Assembly: GCA_016508695.1 (NCBI GenBank)
Contig: VNKQ01000002.1
Span: 124,001-188,000, forward strand
DNA: 64,000 nt
Direction: 5' to 3'
Source of the DNA: Hyphodiscus hymeniophilus
Lineage: Eukaryota; Ascomycota; Leotiomycetes; Helotiales; Hyphodiscaceae
Both the position numbers and the translations under genes were made by a program. Below the pieces are notes generated by a model, which had not been told where the DNA came from, did no database searches, and saw only the letters and a list, made by a program, of their open reading frames with translations. This document shows, one piece after another, positions 1-11,671 of the stretch; within the stretch, counting starts at the first letter, position 1, and every line of letters begins with the position of its first letter.

Positions 1-1649
1 TGTGTAGTAGGGTGCTGTATTTGGTGGCTCGCTGTGATCTGTGTAATAGTCTCGCATTTCATGATCTCCAGCGTTGAGGGTGGATGGGACGGCTGGAAAG
101 CCTTGTTGATTTCTTGCAGAGGACATCTCTGTATGTGACGCTATGAAATGTCTTAATCCAGCCAGTGGAGACATCTTAGCTTGTGTATCTTTCTATGAAG
201 TTCTCTAAAGAAGAAAAGTGTTTGGTGTTGTTGTACAAGAGGATCGTATTTTGGAAATTAATGTGTATGATTGTTGGAAGGCGGATGAGTTGGAAAGATA
301 TTAGAATGACAAAAACAAGTCGTGAATCATGACAATAGGATTAAGCACAATACATTGTCATGAGTTGATTATCAACGATGCAAGACAATGGATGCGGACA
401 ATAGTAGCCGAGGGAAACAAAAGCTCGAAAAGTGAATGAACACTCATGACCAGAGAAATCGAGAAAGATGATAAAGGAATTAACATACACTTTAAGACTC
501 GAACAATGCGAAACGCAGACAAAGGCCTTGTCTCCAATCCAGAATTGCGCGCAAGGACTGGCGTTTGGTGTCTCGTGGGCTCGACGTCCTTTGTTGGCGG
601 CTATTCCCAAAAATAGCGACGGAGGTCTCTCGACCAATCGATGGTCTGAGAATTGACCAGATGAAAACCGAAACAACTGGCTGGAGTATTTCTTGTGGTA
701 GAGCGTCGTCTCACTTATTTGGATGCAAAGTAAGACTAGTAAGTGTTGCTTCCGTGGACTTGACTTGCGAAGAATGTTTCTGATATCGATTGGCGTTACG
801 AAGTAGTTGATACGACCAAGGGGCACAGTTTGATCATATACTATGATATCAGATGATGTCTTTCACAAGGGGACAGCAGGTGGAAGATCTTGTCAGTGTG
901 ATGCTGCCCATCTTTCAAAAGAGAAGTTGCCTCCGGCGCTGGGATGCAGCTGCCTTTATTCGTTGGGGAGAAGCATTTCAAACCTCGAGATGCAGAATGA
1001 CGTCCGGACAAGCCATACAGATCTATGGGAGGTCGCACATTGCAGTGGCTGCACATTTGGGTCCTGCATTCAGCCTGCATTCTGTACATCCTCTCCCCTG
1101 CCTTTCGGATTGTCGATGGCGATGGCTCCTGGAAGCGAACATGTTGATTCGAGATGTTGTCGATAAGCCAGTGGCGAGCGTTCTCGCTTACAGTACAGTA
1201 ACACTGGGGATCTACCGAAACTTGGTTCGTTCCCCTGTCCGACAATTGTTTCTGGGGATCTTCATCTTTTGCATCCAAGTCAGCAACATGAGCCGATGAT
1301 CCAGAGGCTGTGCAATATGTGTCCCTGCAGTATGCAGCTTCCACCGTTGGGCACGTGAGTCACGTTAGGCTGGGATTCAGTCGGGTAAAAGAGTGTAGAA
1401 AGGTGGAATGTTTCGAATATCCTCGTCGGCAACTATTGATTGGCTACCAACGTTCAAATGTTTTAGAAACATCTCCAGATTCCCGCTGTCGCAGACGACT
1501 GGCCATCGTCATCTCAACCTTTTCAGACATGATGCAGCGCGGTTAGACATGAAGCAGGCAGAAGCTTTAGTCGCCACAGTACACGAATAGCTCGATTGTT
1601 TCAAGTAGATGGTCACGTGTGCCCATGGAGTTCATTGTACTGAGTGTAG
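1..1649. other. stretch with no supported gene
   Basis: Ordinary-composition DNA. Medium-length open frames exist on both strands (341-826 minus, 841-1344 minus, 853-1299 plus), but they overlap each other, carry no motif I recognise and show no convincing splice junctions. The 3' side holds the downstream region of the ARMH3-like gene on the minus strand. No tRNA, rRNA or mobile element was seen. A fast-evolving gene cannot be excluded. Confidence 0.5.
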
Positions 1650-3814
1650 TCAGACCTCTGTGATGAGAATCTTGACGTCTGCAACTACGGCCCGGGCCAT
1701 CTTCTTCAAGAACACCCTCTCATCCACCTCCCGATATTTATCCCAACTATCCAGTCCCTCCTTCGCCTGAATACTCAACGTCTCATATCCCTGCTTGATA
1801 ACTCCAGCCACTTGCGCACTCGTCAGATTCTTCACTCGTTTCCCTGATGCCCCATCTGCGAGTAGCTCCTTGTAATGCGTGCTCACGCTGATCAGAGTTC
1901 CTATTGAACTTGTGGGGCGTTTTTCGAGGCCGTAGCTGTCGCGGAACTTGGCTAGGATTTCACCTATCTCGACTAATTTGTAGAAGAGGTCGTCATAGGC
2001 TGCTGGGGTGGGGAGGAAAGATTCGCCGGCTGAGAGCGACAGGGCTATGAGGTTGACGAGAGAGTCTAGAAGAGTCTCGATGTGGGGGACACCTTTAAGA
2101 TCGGCGGTGTAGGTGGTGAGGAAGCGGACGAGCGACAGCAACGACCGGAAGAGTTCCGACCAGTGGTAGTTGAGTCGTGTCCGTGATCGAGAAAGATGTG
2201 ATATCAAACGCAGAATCACTCCTATAAATAGTATATATAGATCCACATCGAGCCGCCGCCTCAGATTATGGTTGATTCCATCAATCATCGTATCCAATAT
2301 GCTCGCTGCGAAGATCCTTTCGCCTCGGACTATTGGTAGGTATGGTTGCCGTTGGCGGGAGAGCCGTACAGCCATCTTGCTTTCATCGCTGCATATTCTT
2401 TTGCATAGGACCTGATCTTCAATGAGAAGCCGTAGTATGAGGAGATTTAGGTGGGAATATAGTGACGTCCGCGAGGAGGAATATGCATATTGTAGAAGGT
2501 AAGACGTTAAGGACAGGAAGCTGCTCAAAGGAGCTTCGTCACCTTTCTCCGCTGCTAAAGTGACGAAGTTGAAGCAGAAGAGCTTATTCGCATGCGCAAA
2601 GTCGTATGTTGCAAGGAGCACAGCTGCTTCATTTCCGGGACTGTAAAGCGTTAGTCTTGCCCCTCCGCGTGAACATTTCTATGACATACAGTTTTGAAAA
2701 CAATTCCTTCGCAATTTCAGGATCAATCGCTGGAGCTGCAGTCTTTGCGCCAGAAGCAATCGACCCCAATCCTATCATGCTGAGTGTATTTGTGAATGTC
2801 CAACCTTCCGGCAGATCATCCTGAATCGTCACATATCTTCCTCGTCCAATCGAGCAAGTCTTCCCCACAGATCTGATTATCTTCTGGATGGTTCCCTCAT
2901 TAACAAAGTCATCAAGTCGTAACCGGTATGGATTTTGAAATTCGAATTTGTTATAATTTGTTAGAAGGCCGAGAAGGGTGAAGGGCTCGAACACGCGGAA
3001 AGTGGTATCTGAATCTTGAATAAACTTGCCGGGTTAGTGAGGGCCTATGAGGAAGAAGTGGTGACTTACTTTCATAAGAGAAGGGAAAAGATCTCGGTGT
3101 GTGAAGTATGAAAGGAGACTCGTTTGATATGCGCCGGACACCACAGATGATGCTGCTTCAATAGCCTTCTGCCGTACGTCCACTACAGTCGTTAGAATAC
3201 ACACGACCTCAGAACCACATAACTCACAAGCCCTTCCAGTTCGAATTGTGACGTCCAGCGCTGCGACGAACTCTGTAAAGACGGCATCCACTTGGTCCAA
3301 TCCTGCTAGAACGTTGATTATATCGGTGCTCGGATTGGTATATTTCTTTTGGAGAACAGAAGCAAGAAAGCCTGTAATGGTCTAATCTATCAGCCTCATA
3401 TTCCCAGGATTATGTGGTGGATCTTACATCCAGAGCATGCCCATCTGCTGGGCCGATCCCAGCCTTTATATATCCCACCGCTCTCGTGAACAATTGTCTG
3501 GTTTGTACCTGTTCCAATCAGGACCCCTCTTATTCTGACGCTGGAATGCCATACCTGAAAATGCAGCAAATCGTCCGGGCTCAGATCTTGAAGGATTCCT
3601 TGTAAAGTTGCTCTATCTGGACGCAACAGAAAGAACTCTCTCCAGAAGCCCTCTGGTTTTTCATGATCGTCGTCCTCCTGTATAGATGTCAGTCGTGCGT
3701 ACTGATATGGCGATTTGATCCCATTTGCACCTTGAACAAAGCCACATAAAGCTCTACAACTTTCTGCTGGAACACCTCAGGTCGAGCTTGCTGAGTGAGA
3801 GGAGACGGCTCCAT
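1650..3814 (-). CDS. ARMH3/DUF1741-family armadillo-like helical protein
   Basis: Seven-exon model of 626 residues. Exons: 3814-3731, 3677-3555, 3508-3428, 3381-3228, 3182-3070, 3024-2690, 2640-1650; introns are 45-53 nt, GT-AG, and every phase closes. The protein starts MEPSPLTQQARPEVFQQK and carries the family's early FWREFFLL segment (about residues 40-47), a TNYNKFEFQNPY block near the middle, and the conserved C-terminal DUF1741 helical region over roughly the last 330 residues. In animals ARMH3 (C10orf76) acts at the Golgi with GBF1 and PI4KB; S. pombe has a member annotated as a UPF0588 membrane protein. A Golgi trafficking role here is inferred from the family. Length fits fungal members. 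Intron 4 (45 nt) has no stop and could be retained without a frame change, so that junction is least certain. It is divergent from ISA1. Confidence 0.9.
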
Positions 3815-4367
3815 GCTTCATGGTAGATGACGCTCTCGAAGGGAAGAATGGGTCGCTGAGAGTGCACCGCGCCGACAATGATCTTGACTTATGATTTGAG
3901 TTCTGACCTAGGTATTGGCCAGAGCCCTACTCCGAAGGTGCTTCGTCAAAGCCTCGTCACAAGCGACAGGGGCCGAGTTAGCGCCAAATGCTAGCCTGGT
4001 ATCAGATCACATGCTCAGAAATGGTGGAACAAACAGCTTTCTTTCAGACTAATTTATAAGTCTTACAAAGCTCGCATTTGACTGTATCATTTCCCAGCAC
4101 TAATAACATCAGTTGTATTCTCACACAAATTGAACAATCTTTCGTGCCTTTTCCAGGGTGTTTGTAATTGGCACCCTGTGACTGGTCGGAGGTCTTCGCG
4201 ATCGATACCCGAATCAGCCCAGAAAACAGCTTGGAAATCGTCCGACATAAGTTATTCATCCACCTCACCTCCAAATGTCAGCTTCTTGCTACCGCGACGA
4301 CTGTTAAACAGCCCTTAACCCACTCAAACATTTCTCTATCCTCCGACTCATTCGGACGATCCTAAAC
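3815..4367. promoter_or_regulatory. shared intergenic region of divergent ARMH3-like and ISA1 genes
   Basis: A 553-bp gap between two divergently read start codons, so it must hold both promoters and both 5' leaders. No clear TATA box stands out. The last part before 4368 is pyrimidine-rich, as often seen in leaders of filamentous fungi. Small open frames here (4044-4274 minus, 4130-4318 plus) have no recognisable content. Confidence 0.5.
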
Positions 4368-5164
4368 ATGTCTGCACAACGAGTTCTAGCACCGTTGACA
4401 TCATCGGCGATGTTCAGATTTGCCTCTCCAACAACATCCTCTCTCCGACCATGCCAACATGTCCTACGATCCTTCTCTTCATCGCAAACCTCGCGTATGT
4501 CCTCCAAGCGGAAGATGCAAACAAGCACCGCATATCAACCTTATAGCCTTGGTTCAGATCCTCCACACCGAAATGTAGGCATTCCAGACACGTCAATAGC
4601 AAGAGGGATACCACAAGTCAACGACATAAGACCACCTAAGCAAAGTGGGCAATACGAAATCGACTCTTTAAGACCCTCGCAACAGACATCGAGCGTCAGC
4701 CTCACGGAACAAGAAGCTCAGAAATCGAAACCTATCGCGCAGCCCTCTACGCAAGTGCGGGCGAAGCCGAGACCGAAGCTGCGAGCAAGAAAAGCTGCTA
4801 TGCACCTTACAGAGGGTGCTGTGAGCCAACTACGATCGCTGCTAAGCCAACCGGACCCGAAGCTCATCAAGGTTGGGGTGCGGAATCGGGGATGCAGCGG
4901 ACTGGCATATCATCTTGAATATGTAGAGAAGCCAGGGGCATTTGACGAAGCAGTTGAGCAAGACGGGGTCAAGGTTCTGATTGATAGCAAGGCGCTGTTC
5001 AGCATTATCGGGAGTGAGATGGACTGGGTGGAAGACAAACTGAATCAGAGATTTGTGTTCAGAAACCCGAACATAAGTGAGTACCCGATGTTGGAAATGT
5101 GATGGATGGAGCTAATATGATGGCAGAGGAACAATGCGGATGTGGCGAGTCCTTTATGGTATAA
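4368..5164 (+). CDS. ISA1: mitochondrial iron-sulfur cluster assembly protein ISA1 (A-type carrier)
   Basis: Two exons, 4368-5076 and 5127-5164, with a 50-nt GT-AG intron that splits the lysine codon before the C-terminal motif; 248 residues. The N-terminus is Arg/Ser-rich without early acids, like a mitochondrial presequence, and is followed by a long low-complexity linker to about residue 140. The HesB/IscA fold follows. The three cluster-binding cysteines are visible, one in NRGCSGLAYHLEY and two in the terminal CGCGESFMV. Between them lies VKVLIDSKALFSIIGSEMDW, typical of ISA1 rather than ISA2. In yeast ISA1 works with ISA2 and IBA57 in the matrix to mature [4Fe-4S] proteins such as aconitase. 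The short last exon is essential, because without it two ligand cysteines are lost. Confidence 0.95.
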
Positions 5165-5391
5165 CGAATGAACACGTCTCTCGAACTTCAGTCCGTCTTT
5201 AGTGAGCGTTGCATTGGCATTGGGTGGCGTTCCGGATACCGGCGTGAACCAGCATTAGAGCTGTAGAATGAAATATGAGAGATGAGAAGAATGCAAATGC
5301 ATGGAAATATCGTGGTGCTTCATTCGAAGACTTGCATACATTTCTTTTAAACCTCTATTTTCCTCTCACAACTGTGATGATCTACTTCCCA

Positions 5392-5958
5392 CTAGAACAC
5401 ACCCGGCGTATAATCCACAACTCTAATATTTTGAAGCAACCCAGCCAATGTCTTCACATAATTCAAATGTCCCGGACATTCCTCCACATAATACTTCCTA
5501 TCTTCCTCGTTCGCGAAATGCGAAATAAACCCGTGGGTAAAGCCGCCCTATATCCCAATTCCAATCAGCATATGTCGCTCAATAGACGAATTGACTCCGC
5601 GTATTTGTTCGGCGGGATGGAAGATGTAGACGGGGCATGTTTGAAAGGGATGGTCAACTACTTGGTGTCCCTCTGGCGAGTTATCTCTTCCTCCTGTGAT
5701 TTCCAACAAGTACGGCTGTTTCGTCGTGGGATGGATGCATTGCTCTTTGAGCAACATCATTCGCCGGCAGACCTGCCAGCATCGTGTTAGCATTTTATTC
5801 CTAATGCCTCGAGTCTCAATTCTGTGATCCCACTTTACAACCCCAAAGGACCAAGCGCAGGCCCCCGCATCCAAGGCCTGGAGAGGACTTACATCTTGAA
5901 TGACCTCCCTCTCAATGGTAGGTTTGAATTCGAAGAGGACTATGTGTACGATTGGCAT
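5392..5958 (-). CDS. Dabb-domain (stress-responsive A/B barrel) small protein
   Basis: Three exons, 5958-5893, 5772-5662 and 5547-5392, giving 110 residues; the introns are 120 and 114 nt, longer than in neighbouring genes. The protein starts MPIVHIVLFEFKP, the classic first beta strand of the Dabb fold, and continues with GGRDNSPEGH, GFTHGFISHFANEEDRKYY and the closing RVVDYTPGVF. Length and motif order match the family, which forms small dimeric alpha-beta barrels. Fungal members are mostly uncharacterised, so no substrate is proposed. Phases are all zero, which makes the exon joins simple. An open frame on the opposite strand (5275-5790) is its shadow. The gene is convergent with ISA1, whose stop lies about 230 bp away. 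Confidence 0.93.
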
Positions 5959-6489
5959 TGTTGCGGATACTTTGGGAGAAAGAGTTGCGGGGAGTAGAGA
6001 AGTATGCTTTATCACGATTTTTATGATTTTTATTACGAGAGTGGAGGGGAGGGGATGTAGGGGATGTAGGGGATGTAGGGGGATGATGAGGGGATGAGAT
6101 GAGGGGGATGAGGGGATGTCATTCCAGGTGGGGCGGATTACTAATCAGGCTTTCCTGTTCCATTGGTTTGGCGTCAATTCTATCTCAACAACAACATGCA
6201 ACACTGCATCATCTGAACTAATTCGGGAAAAAATTGGTTATTGACATGCAAACATAATCTATGGAAATGAGAACGGAAGTATGCAAAAGCTGCCGCGAAA
6301 GATGAGCGAACAAATTCGTATATAATAGAAGCTCGCAGCAGTAGCATTCACTTGCTCTACCCGTCATCTCTAGATGCTATTGCGCTCACGCGTGCATTTC
6401 CCTTCCCTCGACCTCAACTAACAACTTGCCATACCACTAATTGAAGCAAAGACACAAAAACAGGCACTCCATTCAGACAACTATTCAGT
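5959..6489. promoter_or_regulatory. intergenic region between divergent Dabb and HAD genes
   Basis: About 530 bp between two divergent start codons. It contains the G-rich minisatellite at 6041-6118 and then AT-richer DNA with a pyrimidine-rich, CA-containing run close to the HAD start codon. A short TATATAA-like sequence lies near 6319. No further gene was seen. Confidence 0.45.
6041..6118 (+). repeat. G-rich purine minisatellite (GGGGATG-type units)
   Basis: Directly upstream of the Dabb gene start, the plus strand carries an irregular tandem array of a 9-base unit (GGGGATGTA) that decays into GGGGATGAG-like units. The strand is almost pure purine with many runs of three to five G, so it could fold into a G-quadruplex. 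It sits in the probable 5' leader or promoter of the minus-strand gene, where the transcript would be C-rich. Confidence 0.8.
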
Positions 6490-7373
6490 ATGATGACCAC
6501 GCAAACGAAGTCAGTATCCTCCGCATCTCCAATACGCATTCTGATACAATCAGCTTCCCACCAATCCGAGCCTGCCTCTTCGACATGGACGGCCTCCTCA
6601 TAAACACCGAAGACATCCTCACAAAGAGCCACAACACGATCCTCGCACGCTATTCAGCGGGTCCCATGTCCTGGACCATCAAAGGACAGCTCCAAGGACG
6701 TCCGTTGCAAGAGGCTATCAGGCTCCTCCTCACCTGGGCGAATCTTACCGACGTCGTAACACCCGCTGAATACACGAATCAATTGCACGCGCTGCAAGAG
6801 CTGGAGTTCCCCCATGCAAAAGCACTGCCGGGCGTGGAGAAGCTGCTGCGCGACCTGCGCCGTGCGAAGAGTGGGGATGGGGGAGACCTTCATATTGCGC
6901 TTGCGACGTCGAGTGATACGCACCGGTTTGAGATCAAGACGAGGCATTTGGAGGACCTGTTTATGAACTTTGCGCAGGAGAGGAGGGTACTGGGAGACGA
7001 TGTAAAGATACCAAAAGGGAGGGGGAAGCCCTGGCCGGAGATCTATTTACTGGCTTTGAAGAGCATAAATGATGGCTTGGAGCATGGGGAGGAGGTGATT
7101 AAGCCTGAAGAGTGTTTGGTATTTGAAGATGCTGTGCCTGGCGTTGTTGCTGGAAGGAGAGCGGGGATGCGGGTCATCTGGGTGCCCCATCCTGAACTTT
7201 CCATCGAATATCATGGGAGGGAGGCGGAGGTGCTCGCAGGTCTAGGAGAGCGCTGTGTGGACGAGCCTGGTAGGATTGGGGACGGGTATGGGGAACAGTT
7301 GACGAGTCTGGCGAATTTCCCGTACTCTCGATATGGCATCGTTGTGTCAAATGAAAATCAAAAAATCCGATAA
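6490..7373 (+). CDS. HAD-superfamily phosphatase (pseudouridine-5'-phosphatase/DOG-like group)
   Basis: Two exons: a 20-nt first exon at 6490-6509, a 44-nt intron (6510-6553) and exon 2 at 6554-7373; 279 residues. The long frame has no usable ATG before the active site. Splicing from the ATG at 6490 gives MMTTQTNFPPIRACLFDMDG, which restores a normal start. HAD motifs are visible in order: motif I LFDMDGLLINTED with both aspartates, motif II LATSSD, motif III lysine in GKPWPEIY, motif IV VFEDAVPGV. The cap insertion follows motif I directly (subfamily I). The best-known relatives are HDHD1/pseudouridine phosphatase and yeast sugar-phosphate phosphatases; the substrate cannot be read from sequence. 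Phosphoglycolate-phosphatase-like labels are an equal possibility. Confidence 0.9.
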
Positions 7374-7850
7374 ATGTGCGGTTCTCTCTACCTGCCTACC
7401 CCCGCTCCTTCTCCGCAGGTAACAGATGAGCTACAAAGCAGCTTCCAGCCATGTATATTTCAAGCAACGACAGACGGTACTGGAAATTAGAAGGCGATCT
7501 TCCGCCTCATAACGTGGAACATCAATGTTATTACAACCAGGTACTTTTACGTTAATTTTATGTAAGTGCTCAGCTCGCCTGGATTATTCCGTTGCAGGCT
7601 CGTTGCAGCCTCATCTCACCCCTGTAGTGGGGACTACCACATCGGGATTAGTGCTGACTGCCCATAGACATGCAACGCGAACGCGAAGAGAAGACATTCG
7701 ATGAGAAATGCGAATGAAGTATTTGGTTCGTAGGCTGTATTGATAATGTAGAGATGTTGATTGAGTATAAAGGGTTGAAGATCCCTCACTTTCATAAAAT
7801 TGTAATTAAATCTCAAGCTCGTTTACCAGAAAATTTTAGCTAAAAGAATC
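7374..7850. promoter_or_regulatory. intergenic region upstream of the FAD oxidoreductase
   Basis: About 480 bp between two plus-strand genes, so it holds the HAD 3' end and the promoter of the oxidoreductase. The final 100 bp become AT-rich with an AGTATAAAGG sequence around 7764-7773, a possible TATA element about 80 bp before the start codon. The 60-codon minus-strand frame here shows no motif. Confidence 0.4.
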
Positions 7851-9279
7851 ATGGGCTCTTCATCTGATCCAAGATTGACTGGCCTCAAGGCGTTTCTGCA
7901 AGGACATCCCGAAATCCAATACGCCACACCTACCTCTTCCAACTACGAAGCTCTCAGGAAGACATACATTCTGGACAATCCCGCAGTTCCCCTCGCCATT
8001 GTTCGACCTCAGAACGCGGAAGACGTTGCCGCCCTCGTGACATATGCCAAAGCGAACGGACTCCGGATTGCTGTTCGATCGGGAGGAAACAGTCTGTTTG
8101 GCAAGTCGATGGTGAACGACGCCTTGATTGTTGATATGCGGGACATTGCATATGTCAAGCTTAACGAGTCGAAGACGTTGGCGACCGTTGGTGGAGGTAT
8201 CATCATGGGCGACCTGGCAAATGAACTAACCAAACAGGGTCTTGCAACAGCGATGGGTACCATTCCTTTTGTTGGATTCGTTGGCTGGTCTACCTATGGT
8301 GGGTATGGGCCATTCTCACCCCAATATGGCCTGGGATGCGATAATATCGTTGGTGCGAAAGTTGTCAACTTCCAGGCCGAAGTGATCGAGGCAGATGAGG
8401 AGATGTTGAGAGGAATACGGGGTGCAGGTGGTGCTTTTGGACCCATTGTTGAGATGACGGTCAAGGTCTATCAATTGAAAAATGTAAGCACAAGGAACCT
8501 TGCAAGGTGCTTGAGAGACACTTACAATTTAACAGATTCTTGGGGGTTTAATAATCTTTGACTCCACCGATATTCTCGCGACAGCTCGGAAGGTTAGTGC
8601 GGGATACCAAGCACTTCAAGCCGAGGGACTTCCTAGCCCATTGTATGTCCAGCAGTTTGCGCTTACTGCGCCTTTTGGGAAGATCTTCGCTCTTGCCTTC
8701 TTCTGGGGATCCGACGATCATGAACAAGGGCAAGCATGGCTTACCAAGGTCGCTGCTCTTGGAGACGTAATAATGAATACCGTTACTCCAAATACCCTTG
8801 CGGGATTCCTGGAAGTCATGAAGACGGCTGTGCCTCCGAACGCCTACGGATCAATCGAAACGATGTCAATCCGCGGAATGACTCCTGAAGCCATTGAAAT
8901 AATAGCACGAAATATCCAGAGAATGCCTTCGACAGCAGGCACTAGCTTCTCCATGCATGAGCTTCGAGGGTCTTCAGCTGTTCCCAAAGCCGACTCGATC
9001 TTTGCTTCGAGAGAGCCACATATGATGTTAGAGATCATAACGACTGTGGCGGACAAGACTGATTTGAGAGAGGCCCAGGAATGGGCACAGTCATTCCTCT
9101 CAGGCCTGAGGGAAATGGATCCAGAAAACATCCTTCCCGGCACTTATATTTCAGTCACGGCACCGGGATCGAACTCGTTTGAGAACATTTTTGGCGTCAA
9201 TTACAAGCCTCTGTTAGAGATGAAGCGTAAATGGGATCCGGAAGGAATATATGCATTGGCGCCACCAGAAGTCGAGTAA
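7851..9279 (+). CDS. FAD-linked (PCMH-type) oxidoreductase, BBE-like
   Basis: Two exons, 7851-8483 and 8536-9279, with a 52-nt GT-AG intron in phase 0; 458 residues. The PCMH FAD-binding domain covers roughly residues 40-215, with VRPQNAEDVAALVTYA, the flavin loop VRSGGNS, and GGYGPFSPQYGLGCDN. The C-terminus NYKPLLEMKRKWDPEG is the usual tail of berberine-bridge-like fungal oxidases. These enzymes oxidise alcohols, sugars or secondary metabolites with O2. The usual covalent-flavin histidine of the R-S-G-G-H motif is replaced by Asn80, so flavin is probably held without that bond. No signal peptide is seen, unlike many secreted members. It is convergent with the Zn2Cys6 gene 115 bp downstream, a possible regulatory partner. 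Confidence 0.9.
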
Positions 9280-9394
9280 TCTCAAATAGTAGGAAGAACC
9301 AAAGGGAGTTCGTACGCCCTCTACCTCATGTAGCTTCCAGAATATGCTCCGCCACACAGTGAACATCTTTGTCAATTCTTCATCGTTTCGAGGG

Positions 9395-10804
9395 TCAGTA
9401 GTTACTCAAGTCGAGCTTGATTTCTCTTGAAACAACATTCATCGGCCAAGCCATTGTCCAAAGCCACTCAAGAGGCATTGATTTCCGGATAGCAAGAACA
9501 GCTGTCGTCGCCACCTTTTTCTCTCCAGCTCCATGGACCCACCAAGCCTTTGAGGTATCCTCGAAAAATGTAAGTAGACACAAGTTTCTCGCCATCAATG
9601 CCATTGCAAGAGGCTCTTCAGCTCTCAAAAGCTCTAGAAACCGCGCAGGCAGACGGTGGAGGACCGTCACAATTTCTTGTTCTATTCGGGTGACCTCGCA
9701 AGTTTGAGCCACGACGAGACAATAGATCTTGATGAGTTCGTCGGATGTGACTCTGTAGGCGTCCGAGTCTGTCGGTGGTACAACATTGTCGTAGAAATGC
9801 GCCGATAATAAAGTCATGTCGTCCAAAGCAAGTTTCACGAACCCGTTACTCCGAACATCATCATCCAAGCCACTCTCGGTCTCTTCTGGTCTGAAATTAT
9901 ACTTTTCCAACCAAGGCGTGGTATCTCTTATCAACGTTTGAATACCCACACACATTTGATACGTCTGCAAAGACATACCATAGTGTTCATGGGGTGACTC
10001 AATAAGGTGCTGTGCTAGCCATGTATGATGAGCAATGAGGACTGCACCAACAAGTAAAGGCTCTGCATTCTCTACACTTAGTGAGCATAGCGAGTCTCTC
10101 TGCCCCTTGATTGCCTTGTCGAAATACGTTCTTGATACAACGGCCAGAGACTGGTCCCCAGGTTGCAGGGCTAGAAGATGAAGGGCTGAGATCCCGAGAA
10201 GTGCATCGAGGACGACGGGGGATGAAAAGGCCAGCTGCGGGATACTGATCTCCCACATAGAGTGGGATATGATGGGCACCATGTCTTCCAGGGAATCAGC
10301 CCCGCAGGTCGTCTTTGTGTAGTGATGCAAAAGACGAAGTTCTAGGATTCTGTTTGACTCGTTGAGCCCGGAAGGTTTGAGTGAAACTTGCTTCTCAAGT
10401 CTCAGTGTCTCAGTCGGATGTGAAGAAATTGAGGATCTCGAGCTGGTGGACCATTTCTTGGAAGACTTTGAAGAATGCAAAGCGTACTCGCAGCATGTTA
10501 CGTTGATGTATCTCTTTTTGCAATTTGCGCACACAGGTCGTTGTTCGTCGCACTTACAAAGGTAATCATTAGCATAAGTTCCTTATGTCTTCCAGTAAGC
10601 AGCAATGTAATGTCCACCACACAGAAATCTGCGTTTAATTTTTTGCCAACAGAACGGTCCTACCTTCACTTTGCGTGTCTTGCAAGCTTTGCATCCTGAT
10701 ATCGACTTCTTATAGGGTCTCTTATACGATTTGGGGTTCTCCACCTGGGAGAGCACGACAACGTCGGGCTCTGAAATAACAATGTTGATGAAGAGTTCGG
10801 ACAT
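9395..10804 (-). CDS. Zn2Cys6 transcription factor (UPC2-like architecture)
   Basis: Two exons, 10804-10664 and 10552-9395, with a 111-nt intron that falls inside the zinc cluster; 432 residues. The joined cluster has Cys at about residues 38, 41, 48, 55, 58 and 67, spacing C-x2-C-x6-C-x6-C-x2-C-x8-C, preceded by Lys-rich YKRPYKKS. The rest is a helical regulatory domain with the LELRLLHHYT and LLGISALHLL segments common in UPC2-like and other fungal regulators. Zn2Cys6 proteins bind CGG half-sites in the nucleus. Its convergent neighbour is an FAD oxidoreductase and an MFS exporter lies on the far side, so local pathway control is plausible but unproven. The target cannot be told from sequence. 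Confidence 0.88.
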
Positions 10805-11445
10805 TATGCTGATTGGGGCCTCACACCAATTCCTTTGAAATAGAAGCTCGAGGGGGTTTTATGAGACAAGGAAGCGAGTGAAGCTGAAGTCACCTCAGCT
10901 GTTGGTTAGGTGTTGTCGGCTCCTACCTTACGTAAAGAACACCCCTGCTAGAATCTCACCAGTCCTGACAGGCACGTGACAGCACACCAGGCGCCAGGTT
11001 CTATTCTGAACAATGAAGGATTGATTGTTTGATCGTGTAGTAGATCCTCTGAGGCAAGGAAGACTTTTTTGGCGCTTATCTACAGAGAACCTCTATGGCT
11101 TTCGCCATTCTCATTCGTATCGATAGTGCTGATCATATCCACAGGTGACATGACTGAGCCGGATTTGACGCTTTTTGGGAGCGAAATGAGAATGACAAAT
11201 TTTCAATGATATATGACTTTTAAAGGCTTAGAGCCGAGTTATATATGAGCGGCTAGCATCTCCCTGTATCTTACAAGTAAAATCCATGTTTAGAACATCC
11301 TTTTGATCTGCTTAGCAACAACAAACTCCGGATAACATGAATATGCCGAAACTCAAATTCAGATTTCCCAGAAAAAAGAAAGTTCTAAGCCATTGCATTC
11401 GTCACCCTTTCGCAATGAACCTCCTGCTGGTGCCGTAGATTTTAC
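10805..11445. other. intergenic stretch upstream of the Zn2Cys6 gene
   Basis: About 640 bp of normal composition holding the promoter of the minus-strand regulator and the downstream flank of the gene relic that ends at 11446. No motif-bearing frame or repeat was seen. The segment at 11190-11260 is AT-rich with ATATATGA repeats of no clear meaning. Confidence 0.4.
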
Positions 11446-11641
11446 TTAGAAATACTTTGGGTTGGCTGCGTCAGATAGATCGAAGATCAAGACAGAGTGA
11501 GGTCTGGCACCACCACCTTTGATGAACATTAGCATAGGGAAAATTGTCAAGAAAAGATATCAACTTACGCTCAGGGAAGCCAAATATTTCCGGATGGATG
11601 TCATCCCTTGCCGGAGCCGCAACCCCAGTGTACCCAACGAG
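11446..11641 (-). pseudogene. truncated gene relic: last two exons of an unidentified protein
   Basis: Two exon pieces, 11641-11569 and 11516-11446, are joined by a 52-nt GT-AG intron with matching phases (split Arg codon). They read LVGYTGVAAPARDD, HPEIFGFPER, GGARPHSVLIFDLSD and AANPKYF followed by TAA. The composition and the clean splice make this look like genuine coding sequence, but upstream the frame meets a TAG at 11642-11644 and no further exon could be traced. I do not recognise the family. It is most simply the 3' end of a gene whose 5' part was lost, possibly at the hairpin at 11672-11701. Confidence 0.55.
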
Positions 11642-11671
11642 CTAGCGAGGGGTTGCCATTGGCCATCTGAT

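Noticed and set aside
341..826. 161-residue minus-strand open frame near the left edge.
   Set aside because: No motif, overlapping frames on the other strand, and composition unlike a conserved protein.
841..1344. 167-residue minus-strand frame overlapping a 148-residue plus-strand frame.
   Set aside because: Both cannot be real, neither has a recognisable domain and no splice evidence favours one.
5275..5790. 171-residue plus-strand frame.
   Set aside because: It is antisense to the Dabb gene, whose three exons join cleanly into a known domain.
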